Part shown: positions 1-6,085 of the stretch, one piece after another
Layout of the letters: every line of letters starts with the position of its first letter
Numbering within the stretch: the first letter of the stretch is position 1
Assembly: GCA_027625225.1 (NCBI GenBank)
Contig: JAQBWG010000033.1
Location: forward strand, 1-11,327
Length of the DNA stretch: 11,327 nucleotides
Reading direction: 5' to 3'
Source: Chloroflexota bacterium
GTDB lineage: Bacteria > Chloroflexota > Dehalococcoidia > Lucifugimonadales > VGZR01
The notes under the pieces: generated by a model
Databases searched by the model: none
Told to the model about the DNA's origin: nothing
What the model saw: only the letters and a program-made list of their open reading frames with translations
Position numbers and translations under genes: made by a program

Positions 1-903
1 TGTCTTGAGGAGGCCGTCCATCCCGTCACCGGCCTCGGTGGCTGCACCAGCGGTTTCAAAATCCATGATTGCATGAAGCACGAACGTACTATCAACGTTG
101 TCCAGTGTCACACTTACGATACTGAGTTGCGCGAACGCATCCAAGAATGGAGGCGTTCCGCCCAACAGGCCGAAATCGGTGCCTTCTTCTTGCAGAACGC
201 TCTCAAGGTCTGCCTTGGAAGGTTGCACAACCATCTTTATCCAGGGAGAGCCGAGGTCATTAAAAGTGGACCGCATCTGCCCGGATAACGAGGCAGCGTC
301 GCCTTCGAGAACGTCTACGACTGCCTGTACCCCCGAAGCTTCGCCGAGAACAATCGTATTCTCCGAGAGGAATGATATGACCGTGCCAGCCTCGGTAGTC
401 AGCAACTCGTGACCGTTGTATTGGCTTATCTGGGCAGGGCCTTCTTCCTCTTCGATAGTCGTGACGAACTTCTCGCGATTATAGGAGGCCCTAAATATTA
501 CAGCGCCTTGAATATCCTCATCTGAGCCTCCCAGAGAACTTACGCTATCCGAAGCCCCGGATAAGTCAGTGAAGAACAACAGTACCTCGTTTACGGACCG
601 GAGATCCAAGCCGAGAGAATCGGTAATCTCGTTGAGGCCTTGTTCTAACGATGAGAAGCTATCACCCGCTTCGCCGGATTCGGAAAGTATGTCTTGTAGG
701 GTAATCAAGTCCGGGTCGGTTAGCGCGTCGCCGGCTCGAACGGAAATGAGTACGGTTGTGTTCTGCGGAACAAATTCGACCAATTTCTTGTCGGAAGCCG
801 CAGGGCTTGCCACACACCCTGCGAGGATCAGAAGTGTTGCAAGGGTAAGAGCTAGGGTTGCCGTTGTTTTTCGCCACCATGATGTCTTTTGCAGGTTCTG
901 CAC
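1..903 (-). CDS. Secreted lipoprotein of unknown function, GTG start, C-terminus beyond the window edge
   Basis: A minus-strand frame stays open for 301 codons from a GTG at 903 to the window edge. It has no in-frame ATG near its beginning, and an upstream in-frame TAA bounds it. The GTG is preceded by AAAGGGGAAG at ribosome-binding distance. The N-terminus is a classic lipoprotein signal: basic n-region with WWRK (residues 9-12), hydrophobic stretch from about 15 to 28, then lipobox LAGC with the lipidated Cys at residue 30. The mature part is acidic and rich in S, D, E and G. It starts with a segment reading VEFVPQNTTVLISVRAGDAL and alternates beta-like stretches with polar helices. This loosely recalls DUF3352-type exported proteins, but I do not recognise the family. 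It should be an envelope-anchored protein. It is transcribed away from the crotonase operon, so the two are probably separate units. Confidence 0.82.
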   Translation of the reverse strand, partial: MQNLQKTSWWRKTTATLALTLATLLILAGCVASPAASDKKLVEFVPQNTTVLISVRAGDALTDPDLITLQDILSESGEAGDSFSSLEQGLNEITDSLGLDLRSVNEVLLFFTDLSGASDSVSSLGGSDEDIQGAVIFRASYNREKFVTTIEEEEGPAQISQYNGHELLTTEAGTVISFLSENTIVLGEASGVQAVVDVLEGDAASLSGQMRSTFNDLGSPWIKMVVQPSKADLESVLQEEGTDFGLLGGTPPFLDAFAQLSIVSVTLDNVDSTFVLHAIMDFETAGAATEAGDGMDGLLKT

Positions 904-1062
904 AGGCTTCCCCTTTCGGCACTGTCTAACTGCAAGCTTTTAGTTCTTCCAAGCTATACAAGGCTCCGATTTTAAAACGTTAACTTTGATTGCCCGTACG
1001 AATTTTCGAGAATCGGAGTTCCCGGGTAATTTTTATGAGTGTTGTTGCTAAACTTTCCTTCG
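904..1062. other. Divergent intergenic region
   Basis: This AT-richer stretch separates the lipoprotein gene from the crotonase operon and holds no credible gene. It should carry the lipoprotein promoter on the minus strand, but I see only a weak TATAGC-like -10 around 952-957 and no clear -35. It contains an inverted repeat, CTCCGATT (964-971) and AATCGGAG (1011-1018), with a 39-nt spacer that also includes short palindromes (AACGTT, GTTAAC). This could be a paired regulator site. Confidence 0.45.
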
Positions 1063-1091
1063 TTGACCGACGTTTGGGCCCTACCTATAAT
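1063..1091 (+). promoter_or_regulatory. Sigma70-type promoter of the crotonase operon
   Basis: TTGACC (1063-1068) and a perfect TATAAT (1086-1091) are separated by exactly 17 bp. The predicted transcription start is near 1098. That leaves a 20-nt leader containing GGAG (1108-1111) before the ATG at 1118. The -10 and its flank, CTATAATGGTC, recur exactly upstream of the MoaDE gene. Confidence 0.8.
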
Positions 1092-1117
1092 GGTCGGCAC
1101 CCTCAATGGAGTATTTC

Positions 1118-1885
1118 ATGACATACCGTGCTATCAGGCTGGAAAAAGATGCGGGAGTGGCTACAGTCACGCTAAACCGTCCCGATGTATTGAACGCCAT
1201 CAGTGACGAAATGTTCCGTGAGTTGGACGAGGTGGTTACCGAAGTCGAGAGCGATGATGGCGTTCGCGTAGTCATATTCACCGGCGCCGGCGACCGTGCG
1301 TTCTGTGCGGGCGCGGACATCCACGAAATGGCCAAGAAGGCGAAGGAGCAGGGCATTCAGCCGGACGACGGGCCGCGCTCGAATACGATGTGGCGCATCG
1401 CCGCATGCAAAAAGCCTACTATCGGTGCGCTGAACGGTCTCGCATACGGCGGCGGCTCGGTGCTGGCATCCAGCTTCGATATACGTGTCGGGTGTGAGCG
1501 GACAAGGTTTCGCTATCTCGCGGCATCGTACGGTCGAGTGAACGCGACGTGGATATTGCCGCTGCAGGTGGGCTGGCCGGTGGCCAAAGAGTTGCTTATG
1601 ACAGCAAGGGTGGTTGAAGCGGAAGAGGCTCATGGTATGGGTTTGCTGAATCATCTAGTATCGTCAGCAGAGTTGCTGACCAAGGCTAACGAATTGGCCG
1701 GTCAGATTGCAGCTAACGACTCGCGAATGGTGCAGGGCATCAAGCAACTCCTCATCGATGACGTTGGCGCGCAATGGAAGGCGATGTACGACGGCGAAAC
1801 CGAAGCACGGCAGACATGGTTGACCCCCACACCTGTACTCGAGGGCTTCAAAGAGTTTCTTAACCGCAAAGGTCGTTCAAATTAA
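1118..1885 (+). CDS. Crotonase-fold (enoyl-CoA hydratase/isomerase family) protein lacking both catalytic Glu
   Basis: This 255-residue protein is of normal length for single-domain crotonases. The fold signatures are NRPDVLNAIS (20-29), the oxyanion-hole loop AFCAGAD (61-67) and YGGG (110-113). The C-terminal region has the usual A-EA---GLLN pattern (167-178). The CoA-thioester oxyanion hole is therefore intact (A64/G65 and G112). A gapless comparison with rat mitochondrial crotonase, anchored on D121-I122 and F131, puts V115 at Glu144 and A135 at Glu164. Neither hydratase glutamate remains, so ordinary enoyl-CoA hydration is unlikely and another acyl-CoA reaction is probable. I chose ATG 1118 because GGAG lies 6 nt upstream. 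The alternative ATG at 1106 would sit about 8 nt from the predicted transcript start with no ribosome site. It is the first gene of an operon-like run, 35 nt before the next. Confidence 0.88.
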   Translation: MTYRAIRLEKDAGVATVTLNRPDVLNAISDEMFRELDEVVTEVESDDGVRVVIFTGAGDRAFCAGADIHEMAKKAKEQGIQPDDGPRSNTMWRIAACKKPTIGALNGLAYGGGSVLASSFDIRVGCERTRFRYLAASYGRVNATWILPLQVGWPVAKELLMTARVVEAEEAHGMGLLNHLVSSAELLTKANELAGQIAANDSRMVQGIKQLLIDDVGAQWKAMYDGETEARQTWLTPTPVLEGFKEFLNRKGRSN

Positions 1886-1920
1886 CTATTACCCTCTCTC
1901 GGGAAGAGGATGAGTAACGA

Positions 1921-2418
1921 ATGACCAGTGAACAGTGGACTCTTGAAGAGCTATTGGAACTGCTTCGAGGCGCTCAGGATTTACATATACGGCAAAAAGA
2001 AGACGAACAGTATGCGCATAAGGACTTTCTCATGGCGCAGACCCATCTTGAGCGAATGGCGTCGGAAGCTCGACGTTTACGAAATTTGGAGCGGGAAGCA
2101 ATAAACAACGGAGAAAAGGCGCAAAATAGCCGTAATTTGACTGAACGGAACATAAAAGAGAACCGACGCGGAGGACTTTCTACTGACGAACTTGAATCCC
2201 AAATGCGCCGCTGGGAAACTATTGGTGAGCGATCCGACATTGATGCACGTAGATTTGCCGACCAGGCGGTAACGCGGCAAAGGCACGTGAAGGCCGCCGA
2301 AGATGAATTGAAGGTGAAGCGTAAAGCGTACGCTGACATCAGGCGAGAACGCCTAACGTTGGTTAAACGTATCCAAATGCTTAACGGTCTTATTTCTCAA
2401 ACCACTCAACAACGCTGA
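1921..2418 (+). CDS. Unknown charged, helical/coiled-coil protein
   Basis: I do not recognise this 165-residue protein. It is cytoplasmic in character, with no signal peptide, membrane segment or cysteine. Almost the whole length is rich in E, R, K, Q and A with leucines at helix-like intervals. A break at a Gly-Gly-Leu-Ser stretch near residues 84-87 splits it into two long predicted helices, a plan that suggests a coiled-coil hairpin. It lies 35 nt after the crotonase and 22 nt before the CoA-transferase on the same strand, so it is probably cotranscribed with them. AGAGGA (1905-1910) is the only ribosome-site candidate and is about 10 nt from the ATG. A CCTCT/AGAGG hairpin (1893-1909) could mask it. 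It could be a scaffold for its neighbours or an unrelated passenger; nothing in the sequence decides this. Confidence 0.75.
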   Translation: MTSEQWTLEELLELLRGAQDLHIRQKEDEQYAHKDFLMAQTHLERMASEARRLRNLEREAINNGEKAQNSRNLTERNIKENRRGGLSTDELESQMRRWETIGERSDIDARRFADQAVTRQRHVKAAEDELKVKRKAYADIRRERLTLVKRIQMLNGLISQTTQQR

Positions 2419-2440
2419 TGAAGAACACGAGAAGGACTTT

Positions 2441-3646
2441 ATGACGACCAATTACGACAGCGATGTGCAAGGCCCACCCCCGCTAAGGGACATTCGCGTC
2501 CTCGACCTGGGGCGCTACCAGGCAGGCCCGCGATGCGCCCTGATGTTTGCCCGTATGGTCATCAAAGTCGAGGCGCTGGACGGCGACGAGAGCCGGGCGA
2601 ATGCGCCGAGGGTGCGTGGGCAAAGCGCCTACTGGGTGCAGTACAACAGTGGCAAAAAGAGCCTTGCCATCAATCTCCGTACCGACGAAGGCAAAGAAGT
2701 ACTCCGCGACCTGGTGAAAGTCTCCGACATCTTTTTGCAGAACTTTAGACCCGGCACGGTCGAGAAGATGGGTTTTGGCTACGACCAGCTCAAGTCCATG
2801 AACCCGCGCATCGTCATGATTAACGTGTCCGCCTACGGCCAGTACGGGCCGTACCGCGATAGAGTTGGCTTCGACCAGATAGGCCAGGCACTGGGCGGAC
2901 TGATGTCCATGACCGGCAAAGACGGCGACCCGCCTATACGAACATACTTCCCGCTTATCGACCGCATCACCGCATTGCATGGCACCATAGGTGCGCTGGC
3001 AGCACTGCTGGAGCGTGAACGAACCGGTATCGGACAGGCGATAGACGTGTCCCTTGCGGACACCGGCTTCACGGTCAATGAGATTCCTATCTCGGCCTAC
3101 TTGGGCGATGGGCAGCTCGAAAAACGCGAGGGCAACGGTGTCGGCGTCACCAACACCTATCAGACGTCCGATGGCTGGGTATTCATCATCGCGGTCATCG
3201 ATGCGATGTGGGAACGGGTGTGCGACGCCCTCGACAAACCGGAGTGGAAACAGGACGAGCGGATGAAGACACGCGCCGGCCGTCGGGAGCACGCCGAGCT
3301 TGTTGAGAAAACGCTGGCCGGCTGGTTTCGTGGCCGTACCACCAAAGTGGCCGTAGACCACCTCTCGAAGTTCGGTATACCCGTATCGCCGGTCAATACA
3401 ACCGCCCAGGCAGCGCAAGACCCGCATCTGCACGAGCGCGAAGTGATGATGGAAGTTCCGGACCCGGTCGCGGGCAAGATTCACGTTACCGGAAAGATGA
3501 TTAAGTTCAGCCGCACCCCGATGGTGGTTGGCTCCACGCCGTTGATTGGTGAACACACCGACGACATCCTGCAGGACATCCTCGGCTATTCGGACGAGAA
3601 GGTGCGTGCACTCAAAGAGGCGGATGTTGTGCGCTCGGCGAAGTAG
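2441..3646 (+). CDS. CaiB/BaiF-type (family III) CoA-transferase
   Basis: This 401-residue protein has the typical family length. Family III enzymes transfer CoA between carboxylic acids through an aspartyl-CoA adduct; some relatives are alpha-methylacyl-CoA racemases. Visible signatures are VLDLGRYQAGP (20-30), VIKVEALDGDESR (40-52), the NSGKKSLAINL block (69-79), NFRPGTVEKMG (101-111), AYGQYGPY (131-138) and ERERTGIGQAIDVSL (191-205). D174 in FPLIDR is the candidate nucleophile. The N-terminal Rossmann segment is odd: the usual LADxGADVIKVE is shortened by three residues to FARMVIKVE. Substrate cannot be named from sequence. AAGGA (2432-2436) precedes the ATG closely. The gene follows the coiled-coil gene by 22 nt and closes the crotonase operon. 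A joint role in acyl-CoA degradation is inferred. Confidence 0.88.
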   Translation: MTTNYDSDVQGPPPLRDIRVLDLGRYQAGPRCALMFARMVIKVEALDGDESRANAPRVRGQSAYWVQYNSGKKSLAINLRTDEGKEVLRDLVKVSDIFLQNFRPGTVEKMGFGYDQLKSMNPRIVMINVSAYGQYGPYRDRVGFDQIGQALGGLMSMTGKDGDPPIRTYFPLIDRITALHGTIGALAALLERERTGIGQAIDVSLADTGFTVNEIPISAYLGDGQLEKREGNGVGVTNTYQTSDGWVFIIAVIDAMWERVCDALDKPEWKQDERMKTRAGRREHAELVEKTLAGWFRGRTTKVAVDHLSKFGIPVSPVNTTAQAAQDPHLHEREVMMEVPDPVAGKIHVTGKMIKFSRTPMVVGSTPLIGEHTDDILQDILGYSDEKVRALKEADVVRSAK

Positions 3647-3664
3647 TCCGATTAGTCGAGCCAT

Positions 3665-3673
3665 TGCTATAAT
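3665..3673 (+). promoter_or_regulatory. Extended -10 promoter of the MoaD-MoaE gene
   Basis: TGCTATAAT is a perfect extended -10 (TGnTATAAT). No good -35 is seen, which such promoters tolerate. The expected transcription start is near 3680, only about 3 nt before the ATG at 3683. No ribosome-binding site exists between, so the mRNA would be essentially leaderless. The surrounding CTATAATGGTC is identical to the crotonase promoter core. Confidence 0.6.
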
Positions 3674-3682
3674 GGTCTTATT

Positions 3683-4396
3683 ATGACCACGAAAGCTGCA
3701 GCCATCACGGTTACTATCCGTCTGTTCGCTCGTTATCGCGAAGTCGTAGGCAACGGTTTACTCGACCTGGGGTTACCGCAAGAGGCTACCGTTGGCGACC
3801 TCGCGAATCAGATGATTGAAAAATATCCGACCCTTATGCGTGACGCGTCCAAGCTCGTCGTGGCGGTCAACGAAGAGTATCGCGAACACGACTACATGCT
3901 TCACGACGGCGATGAAGTGGCGCTCATCCCGCCGGTCAGTGGCGGCGACGGCAACATTATCGTGACGGACAAACCGCTCGACCCCCAGGGCATCACTGAA
4001 TTGGTAAAGGCGCCCGGACACGGCGCAGTGGTGACGTTTCTTGGCAATACCCGCGATAACAATGAAGACCGGAACGTGCTGTATCTGGAGTATGAAGCCT
4101 ACCGCCCGATGGCCGATAGTAAGCTGGCTGAGGTGGCGGATGAAATGAAGGCCAAGTGGCCTATCGGCGAGGTGGCTATCGCACACCGTATCGGCAGGGT
4201 GGACATCGGCGAGACGAGCTTGGTCGTTGCCGTGGGTGCCGGACACCGTCGCGAAGCGTTCGAGGCGGCGTTGTACGCCGTTGACCGTATCAAACAAATT
4301 GTTCCCATCTGGAAGAAGGAATTCTTCAAGGGCGGCGAGATCTGGATAGGCAGCCAAGACGGTGTAGGCTCTTTTACCGCCCCGACATCTTCATAG
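3683..4396 (+). CDS. Fused molybdopterin synthase, MoaD-MoaE
   Basis: This 237-residue protein joins both subunits of molybdopterin synthase, which inserts two sulfurs into cyclic pyranopterin monophosphate. Residues about 8-88 are the ubiquitin-like MoaD sulfur carrier, ending in PPVSGG with the Gly-Gly at 87-88. Residues about 92-230 are MoaE, with GNTRDNN (121-127), LEYEAY (135-140), H188-R189, and K204 and K211 (in PIWKKE) seven residues apart, matching the catalytic lysine pair of E. coli MoaE. In separate MoaD the Gly-Gly must be the free C-terminus to become a thiocarboxylate. Here DGN follows directly, so cleavage after G88 is probably needed, as established for Mycobacterium tuberculosis MoaX. 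It sits 36 nt after the CoA-transferase but has its own promoter. No other moa gene is in the window. Confidence 0.92.
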   Translation: MTTKAAAITVTIRLFARYREVVGNGLLDLGLPQEATVGDLANQMIEKYPTLMRDASKLVVAVNEEYREHDYMLHDGDEVALIPPVSGGDGNIIVTDKPLDPQGITELVKAPGHGAVVTFLGNTRDNNEDRNVLYLEYEAYRPMADSKLAEVADEMKAKWPIGEVAIAHRIGRVDIGETSLVVAVGAGHRREAFEAALYAVDRIKQIVPIWKKEFFKGGEIWIGSQDGVGSFTAPTSS

Positions 4397-4464
4397 GACC
4401 TAATCTCCTCGAATCCTAAAACTCGCACCCAAATACGAACTCAGCTATAAACTGACGTATATTT

Positions 4465-4515
4465 GTGAAAGTTTTACCAAATCCGGCGGCATAGCTTGCT
4501 AGGGAAAACTTTCAC
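4465..4515. repeat. Perfect 11-bp inverted repeat with 29-nt spacer
   Basis: GTGAAAGTTTT (4465-4475) is the exact reverse complement of AAAACTTTCAC (4505-4515). No T-run follows, so it is not a standard terminator. It could be a regulator site, the closing stem of a structured RNA, or the remnant of a small mobile repeat. The spacer has no obvious internal pairing continuous with the arms. Confidence 0.6.
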
Positions 4516-4602
4516 TATCGAAGAAAGTAGCCGCACCCCAATATTTATTACGAAATACGGAATCACAGAACTAATAGTGTCGGAAATCACAAACTCCAGA
4601 TG

Positions 4603-4631
4603 TATTGCACTGCCGTTTTCTCTGCTATACT
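4603..4631 (+). promoter_or_regulatory. Promoter of tRNA-Ser and probably miaB
   Basis: TGCTATACT (4623-4631) is an extended -10 with one mismatch to TATAAT. A weak -35, TATTGC (4603-4608), lies 17 bp upstream; TTGCAC (4605-4610) is closer to consensus but only 15 bp away. The predicted start near 4638 leaves about 15 nt before the tRNA. Confidence 0.5.
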
Positions 4632-4652
4632 GCCTTTCAAATGCTGAATCAC

Positions 4653-4744
4653 GGAGGGGTCGCATAGAGGCCTAGTGCGGGCGCCTGCTAAGCGCTTGGG
4701 GGGAGAAATCCCTCTCATGGGTTCGAATCCCATCCCCTCCGCCA
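4653..4744 (+). tRNA. tRNA-Ser(GCT), CCA encoded
   Basis: A class II tRNA can be folded by eye. The acceptor stem is GGAGGGG (4653-4659) with CCCCTCC (4734-4740), then discriminator G and an encoded CCA. The D stem is GCA/TGC with an 11-nt loop. The anticodon stem is GGCGC/GCGCT around the loop CTGCTAA, giving anticodon GCT at 4687-4689. A long variable arm (GGGGGG...CCCTC) and a T arm ATGGG-TTCGAAT-CCCAT follow. The long variable arm and anticodon agree on serine, codons AGC/AGT. It ends 35 nt before miaB with no terminator between, so a joint transcript is likely. Confidence 0.95.
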
Positions 4745-4779
4745 CGTGAACCGTTGCGAAATACGTCTGTACTCAAGAT

Positions 4780-6081
4780 ATGAAGAGCTACTACGTCTGG
4801 ACAATCGGTTGCCAAATGAACAAGGCCGACTCGGAACGCCTAGAGAGCGCGATGGGCCAGATGGGACTTGCCGCCACCCACGCGCCTCAAGATGCCGATG
4901 TGGTCGTGCTGAACAGTTGCGTCGTGCGCCAGAACGCCGAAGACAAGGTCGTCGGCATGATGACCTCGCTTAAGCCTTTCAAGACCGAAAACCCCCACAA
5001 GGTTCTCGCACTCATGGGCTGCATGGTCGGACCGAAAACCGATGCACTGGAGAAAAAGTATCCCTACGTGGACGTCTTCATGCGTCCGCAGCAGTACGAC
5101 CCGCTTATCAATCTCCTTGGCGAACGCATGGGTATCGACCCCGAAGGCTGCGTGGGTCCGTTGGTCGCCAAGCCCGCCGTCGCCACGTATATACCCATCA
5201 TCCACGGCTGCGACAAGTTCTGCACCTTCTGTATCATCCCGTATCGCCGTGGCCGTGAGGTGTCCCGCTCGATTGACGAACTGGTCCGCGAGACTGTGAT
5301 GCTGGTTGACCGGGGCGTCAAAGATGTCACGTTACTGGGGCAAAACGTCGATTCGTACGGACACGACCTGCCCGGCGCACCTGATTTGGGTGACCTGCTT
5401 GCCGCCGTCAACGATGTTTCGGGCATCGAGCGCATCCGTTTTCTCACCTCGCACCCCAACGACATGAGCCAGCACATCATCGACGCGGTCGCCTCACTGG
5501 ACAAGGTTTGCGAGCACGTCAACCTGCCATTCCAGGCCGGCGACGATGTTGTCCTCGAACGCATGCGTCGTGGGTATACCAACGCCCAGTACCGCGAGAA
5601 GATTGCACAGATTCGCGAGCGGGTCCCCAACGTGTCGCTAGCCACCGACGTCATCGTCGGTTTCTGCGACGAGACGGACGAACAGTTCCAACAGACCTAT
5701 GATCTCATTCGGGACATCCGGTTCGATAAAGTCCATCTCGCGGCCTACTCCACGCGGGAGGGCACGATAGCCTCGCGCCAGCTCGAAGATACCGTGCCCG
5801 CTGAGGTTAAGCAGGCGCGTAAGAAGGCCATCGAAGATTTACAGGAGACCATCGCTACCGAAATCAATGAACAACTGCTTGACCAGACCTTGGAAGTTCT
5901 GGTCGAGGATGTGCGAAGAGATAAAGCGTTCGGTCGCAACCGGAACGACAAGCTGGTACACATCGACAATGGCCAAAGCAGGGTAGGGGAAGTCGTTTCA
6001 GTGAAGATAGACAAGACAAGCCCCTGGGCGCTCCATGGCAAGCTGGCGGAAACGCCGGTACTAGTTGGAGAGAGGAGTTAG
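4780..6081 (+). CDS. miaB: tRNA-2-methylthio-N6-dimethylallyladenosine synthase
   Basis: MiaB is a radical-SAM enzyme with two 4Fe-4S clusters that methylthiolates i6A37 of tRNAs reading UNN codons. The 433-residue length fits the family. The N-terminal UPF0004 domain has TIGCQMNKADSE (8-19) with cluster cysteines C11, C47 (NSCVVR) and C81 (MGCM). The radical-SAM motif CDKFCTFC (144-151) supplies C144, C148 and C151, followed by the MiaB-typical IIPYRRGREVSR. A C-terminal TRAM domain covers about 368-427. The GCQMN and VRxxAExKV wording separates it from MtaB and RimO. No strong ribosome site precedes the ATG, but it fits the family N-terminus and no better start exists. It lies 35 nt after the tRNA and 4 nt before nadA, so it is probably translationally coupled to nadA. 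Confidence 0.95.
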   Translation: MKSYYVWTIGCQMNKADSERLESAMGQMGLAATHAPQDADVVVLNSCVVRQNAEDKVVGMMTSLKPFKTENPHKVLALMGCMVGPKTDALEKKYPYVDVFMRPQQYDPLINLLGERMGIDPEGCVGPLVAKPAVATYIPIIHGCDKFCTFCIIPYRRGREVSRSIDELVRETVMLVDRGVKDVTLLGQNVDSYGHDLPGAPDLGDLLAAVNDVSGIERIRFLTSHPNDMSQHIIDAVASLDKVCEHVNLPFQAGDDVVLERMRRGYTNAQYREKIAQIRERVPNVSLATDVIVGFCDETDEQFQQTYDLIRDIRFDKVHLAAYSTREGTIASRQLEDTVPAEVKQARKKAIEDLQETIATEINEQLLDQTLEVLVEDVRRDKAFGRNRNDKLVHIDNGQSRVGEVVSVKIDKTSPWALHGKLAETPVLVGERS

Positions 6082-6085
6082 CGGC

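Larger units (their letters stand above)
4397..4652. other. Intergenic region before tRNA-Ser
   Basis: This 256-nt AT-rich stretch holds no convincing gene; a 63-codon minus-strand frame here overlaps the tRNA and lacks a ribosome site. It contains an 11-bp perfect inverted repeat (4465-4515) and the tRNA promoter near its right end. No hairpin with a T-run was found to terminate the MoaDE transcript. Confidence 0.5.

Noticed and set aside
662..922. An 86-codon minus-strand frame starting near the lipoprotein
   Set aside because: It is offset by one frame from the lipoprotein, is rich in Arg/Pro/Cys, and ends early. The GTG-started frame carries the lipobox instead.
98..943. Plus-strand frames of 104 and 124 codons (98-412, 569-943)
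   Set aside because: Both are antisense to the lipoprotein frame, which has a signal peptide, lipobox and ribosome site.
2483..3664. A 393-codon open frame on the minus strand
   Set aside because: It lies wholly over the CoA-transferase gene in the complementary frame, has unnatural composition rich in His, Arg and Val, and matches no family I recognise. The plus-strand gene has clear family motifs.
4474..4665. A 63-codon minus-strand frame over the intergenic region and tRNA start
   Set aside because: It overlaps the tRNA, has no ribosome site and shows no family features.
6065..6085. An upstream TTG start for nadA
   Set aside because: It would overlap miaB and has no ribosome site, whereas ATG 6086 has AGGAG 8 nt upstream.
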